DNA of 64,000 bases from an uncultured Mucilaginibacter sp. (GTDB lineage Bacteria > Bacteroidota > Bacteroidia > Sphingobacteriales > Sphingobacteriaceae), in the NCBI GenBank assembly GCA_913775265.1, contig CAJYJH010000067.1, positions 26,559 to 90,558 on the forward strand, given 5' to 3'. Shown piece after piece: positions 37,385-46,040 of the stretch (position 1 is its first letter; every line of letters begins with the position of its first letter). A program made the position numbers and the translations under genes. The notes below the pieces were generated by a model. The model saw only the letters and a program-made list of their open reading frames with translations. It was not told where the DNA came from and ran no database searches.

Positions 37385-37972
37385 ATGAAATCGATTTGTG
37401 TTTTTTGCGGCGCCAACTTTAATAATGACCCAGCGCTTACCGAAGCCGTTGAACAACTGGCTGAAGTACTGGTGAGTCGTAATATGAGTTTAGTTTTTGG
37501 TGGCGGCAGAGTGGGTGTAATGGGTATGATAGCAGATGCTATTCTTAAAAAGGGTGGTAAAGCTATTGGCGTTATACCTGAGTTTTTACTTAATAAAGAA
37601 GTTGGACATACGGGCTTAACCGAGCTGCATGTTGTAGAGAATATGCATCAGCGTAAGCAAATGATGAATGATTTGTGTGATGGCATTATTACCCTACCGG
37701 GAGGTTTCGGTACACTCGAAGAGTTTTTTGAAGTGCTTACCTGGCTGCAATTAGGCCTGCATCAAAAACCTATAGGCATTTTAAACGTGAACGGCTTTTA
37801 TGATTTTCTGCTTAAGCAAATGGATGTAATGGTTGAGCAACGCTTTCTGAAGCCGCTAAATCGTGAGCTGGTGCTTTCGTCGGCCAACCCAATCGAATTG
37901 GTTGATTTGATGGAAAATTTTAGCGCGAAGCCTGATGAGGTTTGGTTTAAAGACAGGAACCTGACCTTATAG
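37385..37972 (+). CDS. LOG family protein (cytokinin riboside 5'-monophosphate phosphoribohydrolase-like)
   Basis: 195 residues from the ATG at 37385 (MKSICVFCGANF), the normal family start; a longer frame opening at 37283 would run through the terminator and promoter. The Rossmann-like TIGR00730 fold shows FGGGRVGVMGMIAD and the diagnostic PGGFGTLEEFFEVLTW motif (PGGxGTxxE). LOG enzymes cut the ribose-phosphate from nucleotide monophosphates such as AMP or cytokinin precursors; in most bacteria the natural substrate is unknown. It is a single-gene unit with a promoter element directly upstream. Assignment to the family is firm, to the reaction less so. Confidence 0.9.
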   Translation: MKSICVFCGANFNNDPALTEAVEQLAEVLVSRNMSLVFGGGRVGVMGMIADAILKKGGKAIGVIPEFLLNKEVGHTGLTELHVVENMHQRKQMMNDLCDGIITLPGGFGTLEEFFEVLTWLQLGLHQKPIGILNVNGFYDFLLKQMDVMVEQRFLKPLNRELVLSSANPIELVDLMENFSAKPDEVWFKDRNLTL

Positions 37973-37984
37973 GTAAATTAGGCA

Positions 37985-38209
37985 TTACTCCAAATCAAGC
38001 TCAACTCCGCTTAACCATGGCTCTAACAAATGGTTAATCTGTACAATCCGGTTGGCCAGCTGTTTCATGTGTTGTTGGCGGTAATTCTTTTCGATATCAC
38101 ATTCTTCCAAACTCAAAAATTCGAGCTGGATGTGCGTGTTAAATATAGTTTGCTTTAGGCGCTGTTCTTCAACCAGCCTGGCAAAGTAATCAAGTTCGGT
38201 TTGTTGCAT
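37985..38209 (-). CDS. Small conserved-looking hypothetical protein
   Basis: 74 residues, predicted helical and without membrane segment or signal. It opens with an ATG at 38209 and converges on the LOG gene with 12 bp between stops. Helical heptad-like spacing (QQTELDYFARLVEEQRLKQ) suggests a short coiled coil. The evidence for a real gene is its position in an otherwise unused interval and its normal amino-acid make-up; I do not recognise a family. Confidence 0.5.
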   Translation of the reverse strand: MQQTELDYFARLVEEQRLKQTIFNTHIQLEFLSLEECDIEKNYRQQHMKQLANRIVQINHLLEPWLSGVELDLE

Positions 38210-38309
38210 CTTTAGTTATATAACGACTTAACAATGAATTGCTTTATCAAACATAATTAAATTATGAACAGGATGATATTTCTAAGTTAAATCTCCAACT
38301 ACTTACGAG

Positions 38310-38578
38310 TTTACAACTTATATGGTTTGCTGTTTAATTTAATGATGTGATAATTGTTGGTTGTCCTGCTACTCAACACCATTTTCGGGACATAGTTTAA
38401 AAAAAATGCTTGCCAACATAAATTTACTTAACGAATAATTAAAACAAATAACATTATACGTCATACTTTCAGAGATCAAATTGGCATGAATTGTATCAAT
38501 TTCCGCTTAAAATGGGACGCTACCAAACAACCTCTTATCAAGTAGTTTGAAAGACTTTTGAAACATATAAGTTGTAAA
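38310..38578. repeat. 15-bp inverted repeat bracketing 239 bp (possible MITE)
   Basis: The left arm TTTACAACTTATATG (38310-38324) is the exact reverse complement of the right arm CATATAAGTTGTAAA (38564-38578). The spacing of 239 bp is far too long for a terminator and of a size seen in miniature inverted-repeat elements. I do not see a clear target-site duplication, which weakens that reading. A remnant of a transposed element, a long-range structured RNA, or paired binding sites remain possible. Confidence 0.45.
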
Positions 38579-38910
38579 AGAAAAGAAGGAAAATAATCTT
38601 AACCTTGTTTATACGATTATTCAGAAGGGTATTTTAGGAGGATTTTGCTTCGCTAACTGCGTAACTTACTTTAATAACTGCTGCACGCTTTTTTAACCAG
38701 CCCGCTACATCATATTTTTTACACAAGTAAATAATGGTCATAATCAGCATCTATCCTCCCTGCTTTTAATCGTTTCTGCTAATGCCTTTAACGGTAAATG
38801 TAATAATAAGTTTACATAAAGCAGTTGCATCTGGCAAAGAAATATTTCTTATAAACTCTTACACAGGCAACTTGTCATGAAAAGCATGGCAATCAATTGA
38901 CGGTATAACA

Positions 38911-38941
38911 TTTGCTCCATAGTATTTAAAGCTTAAATTTG
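38911..38941 (+). promoter_or_regulatory. Consensus Bacteroidota promoter of trxB
   Basis: TTTG (38911-38914), 19 bases, then TAAATTTG (38934-38941): both elements and the spacing match the primary sigma-factor consensus of this phylum. Transcription should begin only a few bases before the trxB ATG, implying a very short leader. Confidence 0.75.
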
Positions 38942-38953
38942 TAGCTTAATATT

Positions 38954-39925
38954 ATGCAGATGTCTCAAGATACAGAACATGTTAAATGTTTAATCATAGG
39001 TTCGGGCCCGGCCGGTTACACAGCTGCCATTTATGCAGCACGTGCAGATCTGAAACCCGTATTATATACCGGTATGCTGGCCGGAGGCCAACTCACCCAA
39101 ACCACTGACGTTGAAAATTTCCCGGGATACCCTGAAGGCATCATGGGCCCTGAAATGATGGACGATTTTCGTAAGCAAGCCGAGCGTTTTGGAACTGATA
39201 TCCGCTTCGGCTATGTAAGCTCAGTTGATTTTTCGAGCCTTCCCCACAAGGTAGTAGTAGACGAGGTGAAAACTATACTGGCTGATACAGTAATTATCTC
39301 AACCGGAGCATCTGCTAAATGGCTAGGTTTAGAATCAGAACAAAAATATAATGGCTTTGGTGTATCGGCTTGTGCTGTTTGCGATGGTTTCTTTTTTCGC
39401 GGACAAGACATTGCCATTGTAGGCGCCGGTGATACCGCTGCTGAAGAAGCTACCTACTTGGCTAAACTTTGCCGTAAAGTATATATGCTGGTTCGTCGCG
39501 ATGAGTTCCGTGCTTCTAAAGCAATGGTTACCCGCGTACTAAACACGCCTAACATCGAGGTAATTTATAATACCGAGACTAAGGAAATCTTGGGGAACGA
39601 ACAAGGTGTTAACGGCGTAGCCATCATCAACAATCAAACTCAGGAAGAAAAGGTATTAGATGTTACCGGCTTCTTTGTAGCCATTGGTCACCATCCTAAC
39701 ACCGACATATTTAAAGGTTTGATAGATATGGATGAAACCGGATACATCATTACTAAACCGGGAACTACCCAAACCAATATTGAAGGCGTATTTTGCTGTG
39801 GAGATGCACAAGACAATGTTTATCGCCAGGCGGTAACCGCAGCCGGTACCGGATGTATGGCCGCTTTAGATGCAGAACGTTATCTGGCCGCTAAAGAGGC
39901 CGAAGAAATGGTAGCCCATTCATAA
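38954..39925 (+). CDS. trxB: Thioredoxin-disulfide reductase
   Basis: 323 residues. Low-molecular-weight flavoprotein that passes electrons from NADPH to thioredoxin in the cytoplasm. The FAD motif GSGPAGYTAAIYAAR is near residue 16, the redox pair is CAVC (Cys140, Cys143), and the NADPH-binding motif GAGDTAAEEATYL follows at about residue 157. The C-terminal FAD segment with FCCGDAQD is complete. The start may be the ATG at 38954 or the in-frame ATG at 38960; both are close to a consensus promoter. It is transcribed alone, with a strong bidirectional terminator. Firm assignment. Confidence 0.97.
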   Translation: MQMSQDTEHVKCLIIGSGPAGYTAAIYAARADLKPVLYTGMLAGGQLTQTTDVENFPGYPEGIMGPEMMDDFRKQAERFGTDIRFGYVSSVDFSSLPHKVVVDEVKTILADTVIISTGASAKWLGLESEQKYNGFGVSACAVCDGFFFRGQDIAIVGAGDTAAEEATYLAKLCRKVYMLVRRDEFRASKAMVTRVLNTPNIEVIYNTETKEILGNEQGVNGVAIINNQTQEEKVLDVTGFFVAIGHHPNTDIFKGLIDMDETGYIITKPGTTQTNIEGVFCCGDAQDNVYRQAVTAAGTGCMAALDAERYLAAKEAEEMVAHS

Positions 39926-39936
39926 GATAAACACCA

Positions 39937-39988
39937 TAAAATCAGAAAGCCGTTCTTTGATAATACAAGGAACGGCTTTCTGATTTTA
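39937..39988. terminator. Bidirectional hairpin terminator after trxB
   Basis: Arms 39937-39955 and 39970-39988 form a perfect 19-bp stem with a 14-base loop. A- and T-rich ends suit both trxB and the converging gene. Confidence 0.88.
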
Positions 39989-40012
39989 GATTTTTTTGCT
40001 ACTGATAAGATA

Positions 40013-40369
40013 TCAAACAGTCAGTAGTTTTGATTTTTTAACATCATACTCTTCTTGAGTAATTGCACCAGCGTCCAGCAGTTTTTTATACTCCATTAAC
40101 TGTTCGGTGTTTGATACAGGCGCAGCAACCGGCTGAAACGGATTATTGTACATGATTGGCGCATCCTTACGCTCAGACGTAACCGCCCAGATTAATGCAC
40201 CAATCCATCCCAGCACCGACCATCCTAAAAATATATTTAAGAGAGTAATTCCCAAGCTGTCGCGCTTGTTTCTGCCAACAAAAGCTGGGATAAAGTAAAA
40301 AAACAGGCCTACGATGATAAATATGATTACCAGAATTTCAGGCGCGCCGGAAGTGTAAAGTAATGTCAT
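40013..40369 (-). CDS. Superinfection-immunity-like membrane protein with SHOCT domain
   Basis: 118 residues. Two membrane helices (about residues 10-30 and 43-63) match the small 'superinfection immunity' membrane family named after the phage T4 Imm protein, with the NIFLGWSVLGWIGALIWA segment. The last 30 residues form a SHOCT module (MEYKKLLDAGAITQEEYDVKK), a short helical pair often found at the ends of membrane proteins. The fold is common in chromosomes unrelated to phage, and no phage genes are nearby, so an immunity role should not be assumed. Function is unknown. It shares a terminator with trxB. Confidence 0.85.
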   Translation of the reverse strand: MTLLYTSGAPEILVIIFIIVGLFFYFIPAFVGRNKRDSLGITLLNIFLGWSVLGWIGALIWAVTSERKDAPIMYNNPFQPVAAPVSNTEQLMEYKKLLDAGAITQEEYDVKKSKLLTV

Positions 40370-40533
40370 AAGATTTTGAGTTGAATTTTAGCTTAAATAT
40401 ATAAAGTAAAATAATTTATAAGGCGCAAATATCACATTTAATTAGAAGGAAATATTTATTATACTTTCTAAATTCCTATTATAGTACAAACTTATTTTAT
40501 TTTTCCTATCAGATAAAAAGCATCAATTTACAA

Positions 40534-41130
40534 TTACACCAATTTTTCATTCACCCTTACCCCATCGCGCTTCACAATGGAGGCTGGCACACCCACCACC
40601 GTACAATTAGCAGGCACATTTTTTACCACTACAGCATTGGCTCCTACTGTACTGTTATCGCCGATGGTAACATTACCGATCACCTTAGCGCCGGCATTAA
40701 TAGTTACACCGTTACCCAACGTAGGCATATCTGTATCGTTGGAGTAACCAATGGTTACCTGCTGATTTATCCAGCAATTAGCGCCTATTGATTTAGCAGC
40801 AATGATGGTTGCAAACCCATGCTGAATAAATAATCCCGGTCCAATATTATCAGCATAAATATATAGTGAGGACAACTTAGGACAGATCACATTCAGCAAC
40901 ACTTTCCAAAATCCTACCCGTTTGTAAAACAAATTTCTAAACTCAGGGAATGAACCTAACAGATGCACTAACCCGGTGGTGTAACTATATTGCAAGCCAA
41001 ATACTTTTAGCCACCGGTCAATATCTGACTTAATTAGTTCCTTATTCTTGTGGAATCCGAATACCAGGATGTGCGGAGAGCATCTGATAAATTCAAAAAA
41101 AAGCTTAATCCAGTAAAGTTTTTTCCTCAT
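40534..41130 (-). CDS. Hexapeptide-repeat acyltransferase, serine O-acetyltransferase-like
   Basis: 198 residues from the ATG at 41130; a TTG five codons earlier is unlikely. The C-terminal half is a left-handed beta-helix of hexapeptide repeats (IGANCWINQQVTIGYS, IGNVTIGDNSTVGANAVV), with the acetyl-transfer histidine likely in FIQHGFATII, as in serine O-acetyltransferase. The N-terminal 90 residues are helical but shorter than in CysE, and no cysteine-synthesis gene is nearby. Glycan O-acetylation or lipopolysaccharide modification is a plausible alternative, since such enzymes are common in surface-polymer loci. Reading CysE is not justified. Confidence 0.82.
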   Translation of the reverse strand: MRKKLYWIKLFFEFIRCSPHILVFGFHKNKELIKSDIDRWLKVFGLQYSYTTGLVHLLGSFPEFRNLFYKRVGFWKVLLNVICPKLSSLYIYADNIGPGLFIQHGFATIIAAKSIGANCWINQQVTIGYSNDTDMPTLGNGVTINAGAKVIGNVTIGDNSTVGANAVVVKNVPANCTVVGVPASIVKRDGVRVNEKLV

Positions 41131-41302
41131 AGCTATAATGAGCAACCAAGTTCATCAAAAACACGAGATTAAGCTAATATTTATTTTAATTGTTCCGATT
41201 ATGCTGATCTATCACACTCCTATTACTTAATAAGTATGCAGCTTTTAATCGATCTAACAATCAAGTTTAGTTAACTTTGATCAAGATTTATATCAGGAAA
41301 CT

Positions 41303-42112
41303 ATGAACAAACGTTCTTCAATATTTTGGATTGGATGGGCTCTGCTGTCAGCGTGCGGCACCACCAAGAACGTAGTAAACACGGCCTCAACTTCTACCGT
41401 GAACAATGGCAAAGTTTGGTCGTCGCTTTGGCAGCAACGTGCAGCTGAATACCGGGCGCTATGCTTTCAGGCCTATAACCTGGCACAACTAAGGTTAGAT
41501 GAAGCATTAAAACAACCAAGCAGTAAACCGCTGGCGGTAGTAACCGACATTGACGAAACCGTTTTAGATAATAGCCCTTACGATGCACAACGTGCCATCA
41601 ATAATCTTGAGTACGACACCGCCACCTGGAAACAATGGACAGCTCAGGCCGCTTGTGATACTGTTGCCGGCGCACCCAACTTTTTTAAATATGCGGCCAG
41701 CAAGGGTGTAACGGTATTTTATATTACCAACCGCGACGAAGACGAACGCATAGGCACCCTCAAAAACCTGCAACATTACCAGTTGCCAAACGCAGATGAT
41801 GCGCACTTACTACTAAAATCAGGCAGTTCGAGCAAAGAAGCGCGACGGCTTGACGTGTTAAAGAACTACAACATTGTATTGCTTTGCGGCGATAACTTAC
41901 CTGATTTTGATAAGCTATATGACAATCATCCGACCGAGCAAATCCGCAACACAGTAACCACGCAGTTGGCTCGGCAATTTGGCAGTAAATACATAGTTTT
42001 ACCCAATCCGTCGTACGGTGATTGGGAAGGCTCCTTATTTAAATTTAATTATAGGCTTAACCCGGCACAAAAAGATTCGATCATTAAGGTCAAAGCAAGA
42101 TTGGCTAAATAA
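41303..42112 (+). CDS. HAD-superfamily acid phosphatase lipoprotein, e(P4)/class B-like
   Basis: 269 residues with a lipoprotein signal (lipobox LLSAC, Cys18). The catalytic DxDxT motif reads TDIDETVLDN (Asp82, Asp84), followed by the thread of the HAD fold: TNRDEDERIGTLKNLQ, a lysine in LLLKSGSSSKEARR, and the acidic pair GDNLPDFDKLYD. This is the 5'-nucleotidase lipoprotein e(P4) / class B acid phosphatase group, which removes phosphate from nucleotides outside the inner membrane. The beta-propeller phosphoesterase gene lies 82 bp downstream on the same strand, so both may serve phosphate scavenging. Confident on family. Confidence 0.92.
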   Translation: MNKRSSIFWIGWALLSACGTTKNVVNTASTSTVNNGKVWSSLWQQRAAEYRALCFQAYNLAQLRLDEALKQPSSKPLAVVTDIDETVLDNSPYDAQRAINNLEYDTATWKQWTAQAACDTVAGAPNFFKYAASKGVTVFYITNRDEDERIGTLKNLQHYQLPNADDAHLLLKSGSSSKEARRLDVLKNYNIVLLCGDNLPDFDKLYDNHPTEQIRNTVTTQLARQFGSKYIVLPNPSYGDWEGSLFKFNYRLNPAQKDSIIKVKARLAK

Positions 42113-42194
42113 TATGTAATTGTTAAGCTTTTATTAACTACAACCTTTCACCCAAGTTTAAACCTATTTTTATCCCACTATTAGGTTATTTACA

Positions 42195-44633
42195 ATGAAG
42201 AAGGCGTTAATCTTGAGCTTTTACCTGGCACTTGCAGCTTTAAGTGCAACAGCACAATTACCGGGCAAAACCTCTACCGGGCAAGTATTACTTCCCAATG
42301 GATGGAAATTAAGCCCGGCAGGCCGCTCCTTGCCCCTGGGCGATTTACCGTTAAACATACAACTATCCTCGTCGGGCAGGTTACTGGCAGTAACCAACAA
42401 CGGGCAAAGCACACAGTCGCTGCAACTGATTGATACTAAAAACGAGAAGCAGTTAGACCAATGCACCCTGGCCAAATCGTGGTACGGGCTGGCCTTTTCG
42501 CACGATGAAAAAACACTTTACGCGTCCGGCGGGAATGATAACTGGATATACCGCTTCTCCCTAAACGACAACAAACTCGGTAAGCCTGATACATTGCGAT
42601 TGGGCAAGCCGTGGCCTAATAAAATCGGACCAACAGGCATTGCCGTAAACAATAGCAATACTAAATTATATGTAACTACCAAAGAAGACAGTTGCCTGTA
42701 TACTCTCAACCCGCAATCGGGCGAAACGCTGAATAAAATAAAATTGCCAGCTGAGGCTTACGCATGTTTGCTATCAGCTGACGAAAAAACGCTTTACATC
42801 TCCTTATGGGGTGGCGAAAAGGTTGCCGTGTTTGATACCCAACAACAACAAATTGTTAAAAGTATTTTTACCGGTAGCCACCCTAACGAGTTACTGCTGA
42901 ATAAAAAGAACACTTACCTGTACGTAGCAAACGCCAATGATAACAGCGTATCAGTAATCAACACTAAAACCAATAAGGTAATCGAAACTGTTTCGGCAGC
43001 TTTATACCCTACCAAATTAACCGGGGCAACTACTAATGGTCTGGCCTTATCTTCGGATGGCAAAACATTGTACATTGCCAATGCCGATAATAATTGCTTA
43101 GCAGTGTTTGACGTAAGCCAGCCGGGTAACAGCAAAAGCCGGGGCTTTATACCGGTAGGCTGGTACCCTACCAATATCAAAGTATTAGGTAAAAAGTTGT
43201 TTGTTGCAAACGGTAAAGGTTTTACTTCCATGGCTAACCCTAACGGACCGCAGCCTATCCGTAAAACCGATAACAGCGGGCATCATATTGGCTCTATTAA
43301 CAGTCGCGATCAATACATTGGTGGTTTGTTTAAAGGCACCTTATCCATTATTGACCAGCCTAAGCCTGAACTATTAAAAACTTACACCAAGCAGGTTTAC
43401 GCTAATACGCCATTTAATAAACAAATAGAAGCAACCGCCCCTGGTGAGGCAGGCAACCCTATACCACGCAAGGTGGGCGACAAATCTCCTATTAAGTATG
43501 TGTTTTACATTATTAAAGAAAATCGCACTTACGACCAGGTTTTAGGCGATATGCCGCAAGGCAACGGCGACACATCGCTGTGCATTTTCGGAAAAGATGT
43601 AACTCCTAATCACCATGCTATTGCAGATAACTATGTATTGTTAGATAACTTTTACGTAAACGCCGAAGTGAGTGCCGACGGCCATAACTGGAGCACTGCC
43701 GCTTATGCCACCGATTTTGTGGAAAAAACATGGCCAACCAGCTATGGTGGCCGGGGTGGCACTTACGACTTTGAAGGTTCGCGCCAGGTAGCCTATCCGC
43801 GCGATGGCTTTATTTGGGATTACTGTAAGCGTGCAGGCATCAGTTACCGCACTTACGGCGAGTTTGGCGAATATGGGAAAGCAAATATTAAATCGCTTCA
43901 AGGCCATGTAGCCCCCCGCTCACCGGGCTTTGATATGGATATTAAAGATGTGCTGAGGGCCAAGTTATGGGCTCAGGATTTCGACTCGCTGGTTACTATC
44001 AATTCCGTTCCTCGTTTTAATACTATCCGTATCTCTAACGATCATACCAGCGGACAAAAAAAGGGCAAATACTCACCCACAGCAGCCGTTGCCGATAATG
44101 ACCAGGGCATTGGGATGATATTGGAGCATTTATCACACAGCCCGGTTTGGAAAGAGTCGGTAGTGTTTATTTTGGAAGACGATGCTCAGAACGGCCCCGA
44201 TCATGTAGATGCTCATCGTTCGCCGGCATTTATAGCCGGCCCCTATGTAAAACGCAATGCCGTAGTGAGTCACATGTATTCAACCTCGGGCGTATTAAGA
44301 ACGATTGAATTGATACTGGGTCTACCACCTATGAGCCAATACGATGCCGCCGCAATGCCGCTGTATGATTGTTTTACTGCCAAACCAGACTTTACGCCAT
44401 ACGTCAAGCAGGCAGCACGTGTAGATTTAGAAAAGCGGAACATGAAGGTAAACGAAAGCAGCAAGCGTTCGGAGCTATTCAATTTTGCTAAGGAAGATGC
44501 CATACCCGATCTGGAATTAAACGATGTAGTATGGAAGTATGTGAAAGGTGAAAATGCCGTTATGCCAGCCCCTAAACGCAGCGCCTTCGTTATCCTGGAA
44601 GCTAAAAAGAAACGTGACGACGATGATGATTAA
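42195..44633 (+). CDS. Secreted YVTN beta-propeller fused to a phosphoesterase domain
   Basis: 812 residues with a signal peptide (about residues 1-20). The first 370 residues form a seven-bladed-type propeller with YVTN-like repeats (LYVANANDNSVSVINTKTN, LYIANADNNCLAVFD). The second half is an alkaline-phosphatase-superfamily phosphoesterase, opening with FYIIKENRTYDQVLGD and continuing with YVNAEVSADGHNWSTAAYA and EDDAQNGPDHVDAHR, which supply metal ligands of that fold. The C-terminus ends in a basic stretch and a run of five aspartates. The combination is a known fusion in Bacteroidota and other phyla; likely substrates are phosphodiesters or phospholipid head groups. It follows an acid phosphatase gene. 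Confidence 0.92.
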   Translation: MKKALILSFYLALAALSATAQLPGKTSTGQVLLPNGWKLSPAGRSLPLGDLPLNIQLSSSGRLLAVTNNGQSTQSLQLIDTKNEKQLDQCTLAKSWYGLAFSHDEKTLYASGGNDNWIYRFSLNDNKLGKPDTLRLGKPWPNKIGPTGIAVNNSNTKLYVTTKEDSCLYTLNPQSGETLNKIKLPAEAYACLLSADEKTLYISLWGGEKVAVFDTQQQQIVKSIFTGSHPNELLLNKKNTYLYVANANDNSVSVINTKTNKVIETVSAALYPTKLTGATTNGLALSSDGKTLYIANADNNCLAVFDVSQPGNSKSRGFIPVGWYPTNIKVLGKKLFVANGKGFTSMANPNGPQPIRKTDNSGHHIGSINSRDQYIGGLFKGTLSIIDQPKPELLKTYTKQVYANTPFNKQIEATAPGEAGNPIPRKVGDKSPIKYVFYIIKENRTYDQVLGDMPQGNGDTSLCIFGKDVTPNHHAIADNYVLLDNFYVNAEVSADGHNWSTAAYATDFVEKTWPTSYGGRGGTYDFEGSRQVAYPRDGFIWDYCKRAGISYRTYGEFGEYGKANIKSLQGHVAPRSPGFDMDIKDVLRAKLWAQDFDSLVTINSVPRFNTIRISNDHTSGQKKGKYSPTAAVADNDQGIGMILEHLSHSPVWKESVVFILEDDAQNGPDHVDAHRSPAFIAGPYVKRNAVVSHMYSTSGVLRTIELILGLPPMSQYDAAAMPLYDCFTAKPDFTPYVKQAARVDLEKRNMKVNESSKRSELFNFAKEDAIPDLELNDVVWKYVKGENAVMPAPKRSAFVILEAKKKRDDDDD

Positions 44634-44668
44634 ATTATTAATTTAGCCTTTATCTATAAGCTATACCT

Positions 44669-45535
44669 ATGATTGTTATTGAAAATGAATTTTTAAAAGC
44701 TGCTATCAGCACAAAGGGCGCACAACTAAGTTCTTTAATTAACAAATCAACCCAAACCGAACACATGTGGCAGGCCAACGCAGACATCTGGCCTTGGCAT
44801 GCTCCCAACCTTTTTCCTATCGTGGGCGGTTTGGTTAATAATCATTTAAACATAGAGGGTAAAACGTATTCATTATCTCGTCATGGCTTTGCGCGGCAAT
44901 CAGAGTTTAAGGTAGCAGAGGCTACTACAGACCATGCAGTATTTTCGTTAACTGCCAACGCACAGACGCTGGAAGTTTACCCTTACCATTTTTCTTTTCA
45001 GGTGCTTTATACTTTGATTGAAAACAGTTTACGGGTAACCTATAAAGTCGTTAATCTGGATAACCAAACCATTTATTTTTCGGTAGGCGGTCATCCTGCA
45101 TTTAACGTTCCGTTTGGCAATCAGGGTAGCTACGAAGATTATTACCTGGAGTTTGAGTCAGCTGAACCGCTGGAAACACATTTGCTATCTAAAGAAGGTT
45201 ATTTTAGCGGCGAAACGCAGTCGGTACAACTACAAGGAAGAAAACTGCACCTCACGCGTAACCTGTTTGATAACGACGCGCTGGTGTTTAAAAATATCAA
45301 CTCGCGGATGATTACTATTAAGTCGGATAAGCATGACCAAACGTTATCCGTGGAGTTTCCGCATTTTAAGCACTTGGGTATTTGGGCTAAGCCGGGAGCT
45401 GATTTTGTATGCATTGAACCTTGGTTGGGTTATGCCGACAACACTGTCCCGGCAAGCGATATCAGCACCAAGCCTGCCATCCAAAAGCTCGAAAAAGGCC
45501 ATGTTTTTGAGGCACCTTTTTACATCAGTGTATAA
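44669..45535 (+). CDS. Aldose 1-epimerase family protein, LacX-like
   Basis: 288 residues. Galactose-mutarotase-like beta sandwich with the usual residues: HGFARQSEFKV, the catalytic histidine in VGGHPAFNVPF and the glutamate in FVCIEPWLGYAD. The length and the NLFPIVGGL and GYADN segments fit the LacX/hypothetical aldose epimerase subgroup. It would interconvert alpha and beta anomers of a sugar in the cytoplasm; no sugar operon is beside it. It starts 35 bp after the phosphoesterase fusion with no obvious terminator between, so read-through is possible. Confidence 0.92.
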   Translation: MIVIENEFLKAAISTKGAQLSSLINKSTQTEHMWQANADIWPWHAPNLFPIVGGLVNNHLNIEGKTYSLSRHGFARQSEFKVAEATTDHAVFSLTANAQTLEVYPYHFSFQVLYTLIENSLRVTYKVVNLDNQTIYFSVGGHPAFNVPFGNQGSYEDYYLEFESAEPLETHLLSKEGYFSGETQSVQLQGRKLHLTRNLFDNDALVFKNINSRMITIKSDKHDQTLSVEFPHFKHLGIWAKPGADFVCIEPWLGYADNTVPASDISTKPAIQKLEKGHVFEAPFYISV

Positions 45536-45622
45536 GTTAATTTGCTGTTAAGTGATTTTTTTTAAAACATATTCCTTTTGAACGTAGTTTCTTAAGTCAA
45601 TTGGACATTTAATAACAATCAC

Positions 45623-45964
45623 ATGAAAAAGAAAATCTATTTTTTAATGACTGCGCTGATGCTGAGCTTTGTTGCCTTTACTTCAAATGCAGCTACCAGT
45701 GATGACCATGGCAAAAACTACAAAGAGTTTTATGCTACTAAAACTGCTGAAGAAAGAAATGCCCGTGTAGAAGAAATTAAAACGCGTGTAGAAGAAATTA
45801 AAGCGATGGACAAATCGGCTTTAACCAAAGCTGAGCGCAAAGAATTAAGAACTGAGCTGAAAGAGCTTAAAAAAGAAGCTAATGCTGCTGCTGTTGGTGG
45901 TGGTGTTTACCTTTCAGTAGGTGCTATTATTATTATCATTTTAGTACTTATCTTGATTTTATAA
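45623..45964 (+). CDS. Small exported coiled-coil protein with C-terminal membrane helix
   Basis: 113 residues. A signal peptide ends near FTSNAA (about residue 24). A charged helical middle contains a repeat: VEEIKTRVEEIKAM arises from two copies of an 18-base segment (45764-45781 and 45785-45802). A glycine stretch leads to a very hydrophobic last helix (GAIIIIILVLILIL). This layout is common among small Bacteroidota envelope proteins of unknown function. It is followed by a near-perfect bidirectional terminator. No named family. Confidence 0.7.
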   Translation: MKKKIYFLMTALMLSFVAFTSNAATSDDHGKNYKEFYATKTAEERNARVEEIKTRVEEIKAMDKSALTKAERKELRTELKELKKEANAAAVGGGVYLSVGAIIIIILVLILIL

Positions 45965-45978
45965 TCAAACTAATACAA

Positions 45979-46017
45979 AAACAGAAAAAGCTTCCCATAA
46001 GGAAGCTTTTTCTGTTT
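45979..46017. terminator. Bidirectional hairpin terminator between the small coiled-coil gene and parC
   Basis: Arms 45979-45995 and 46001-46017 form a perfect 17-bp stem with a 5-base loop, between two converging genes. Confidence 0.88.
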
Positions 46018-46040
46018 AGTGCCAACACCAAGTGCATTAT

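Larger units (their letters stand above)
38210..38953. other. 744-bp gene-free region before trxB
   Basis: AT-rich, with stops in all frames at short intervals, so no protein gene of useful size. It holds a 15-bp inverted repeat around 239 bp (38310-38578) and the trxB promoter at its right end. No tRNA-like fold or transposase remnant was seen. Confidence 0.6.

Noticed and set aside
40534..41130. Calling this gene cysE
   Set aside because: The N-terminal region is shorter than in CysE and no cysteine-pathway gene is nearby; only the hexapeptide acyltransferase fold is supported.
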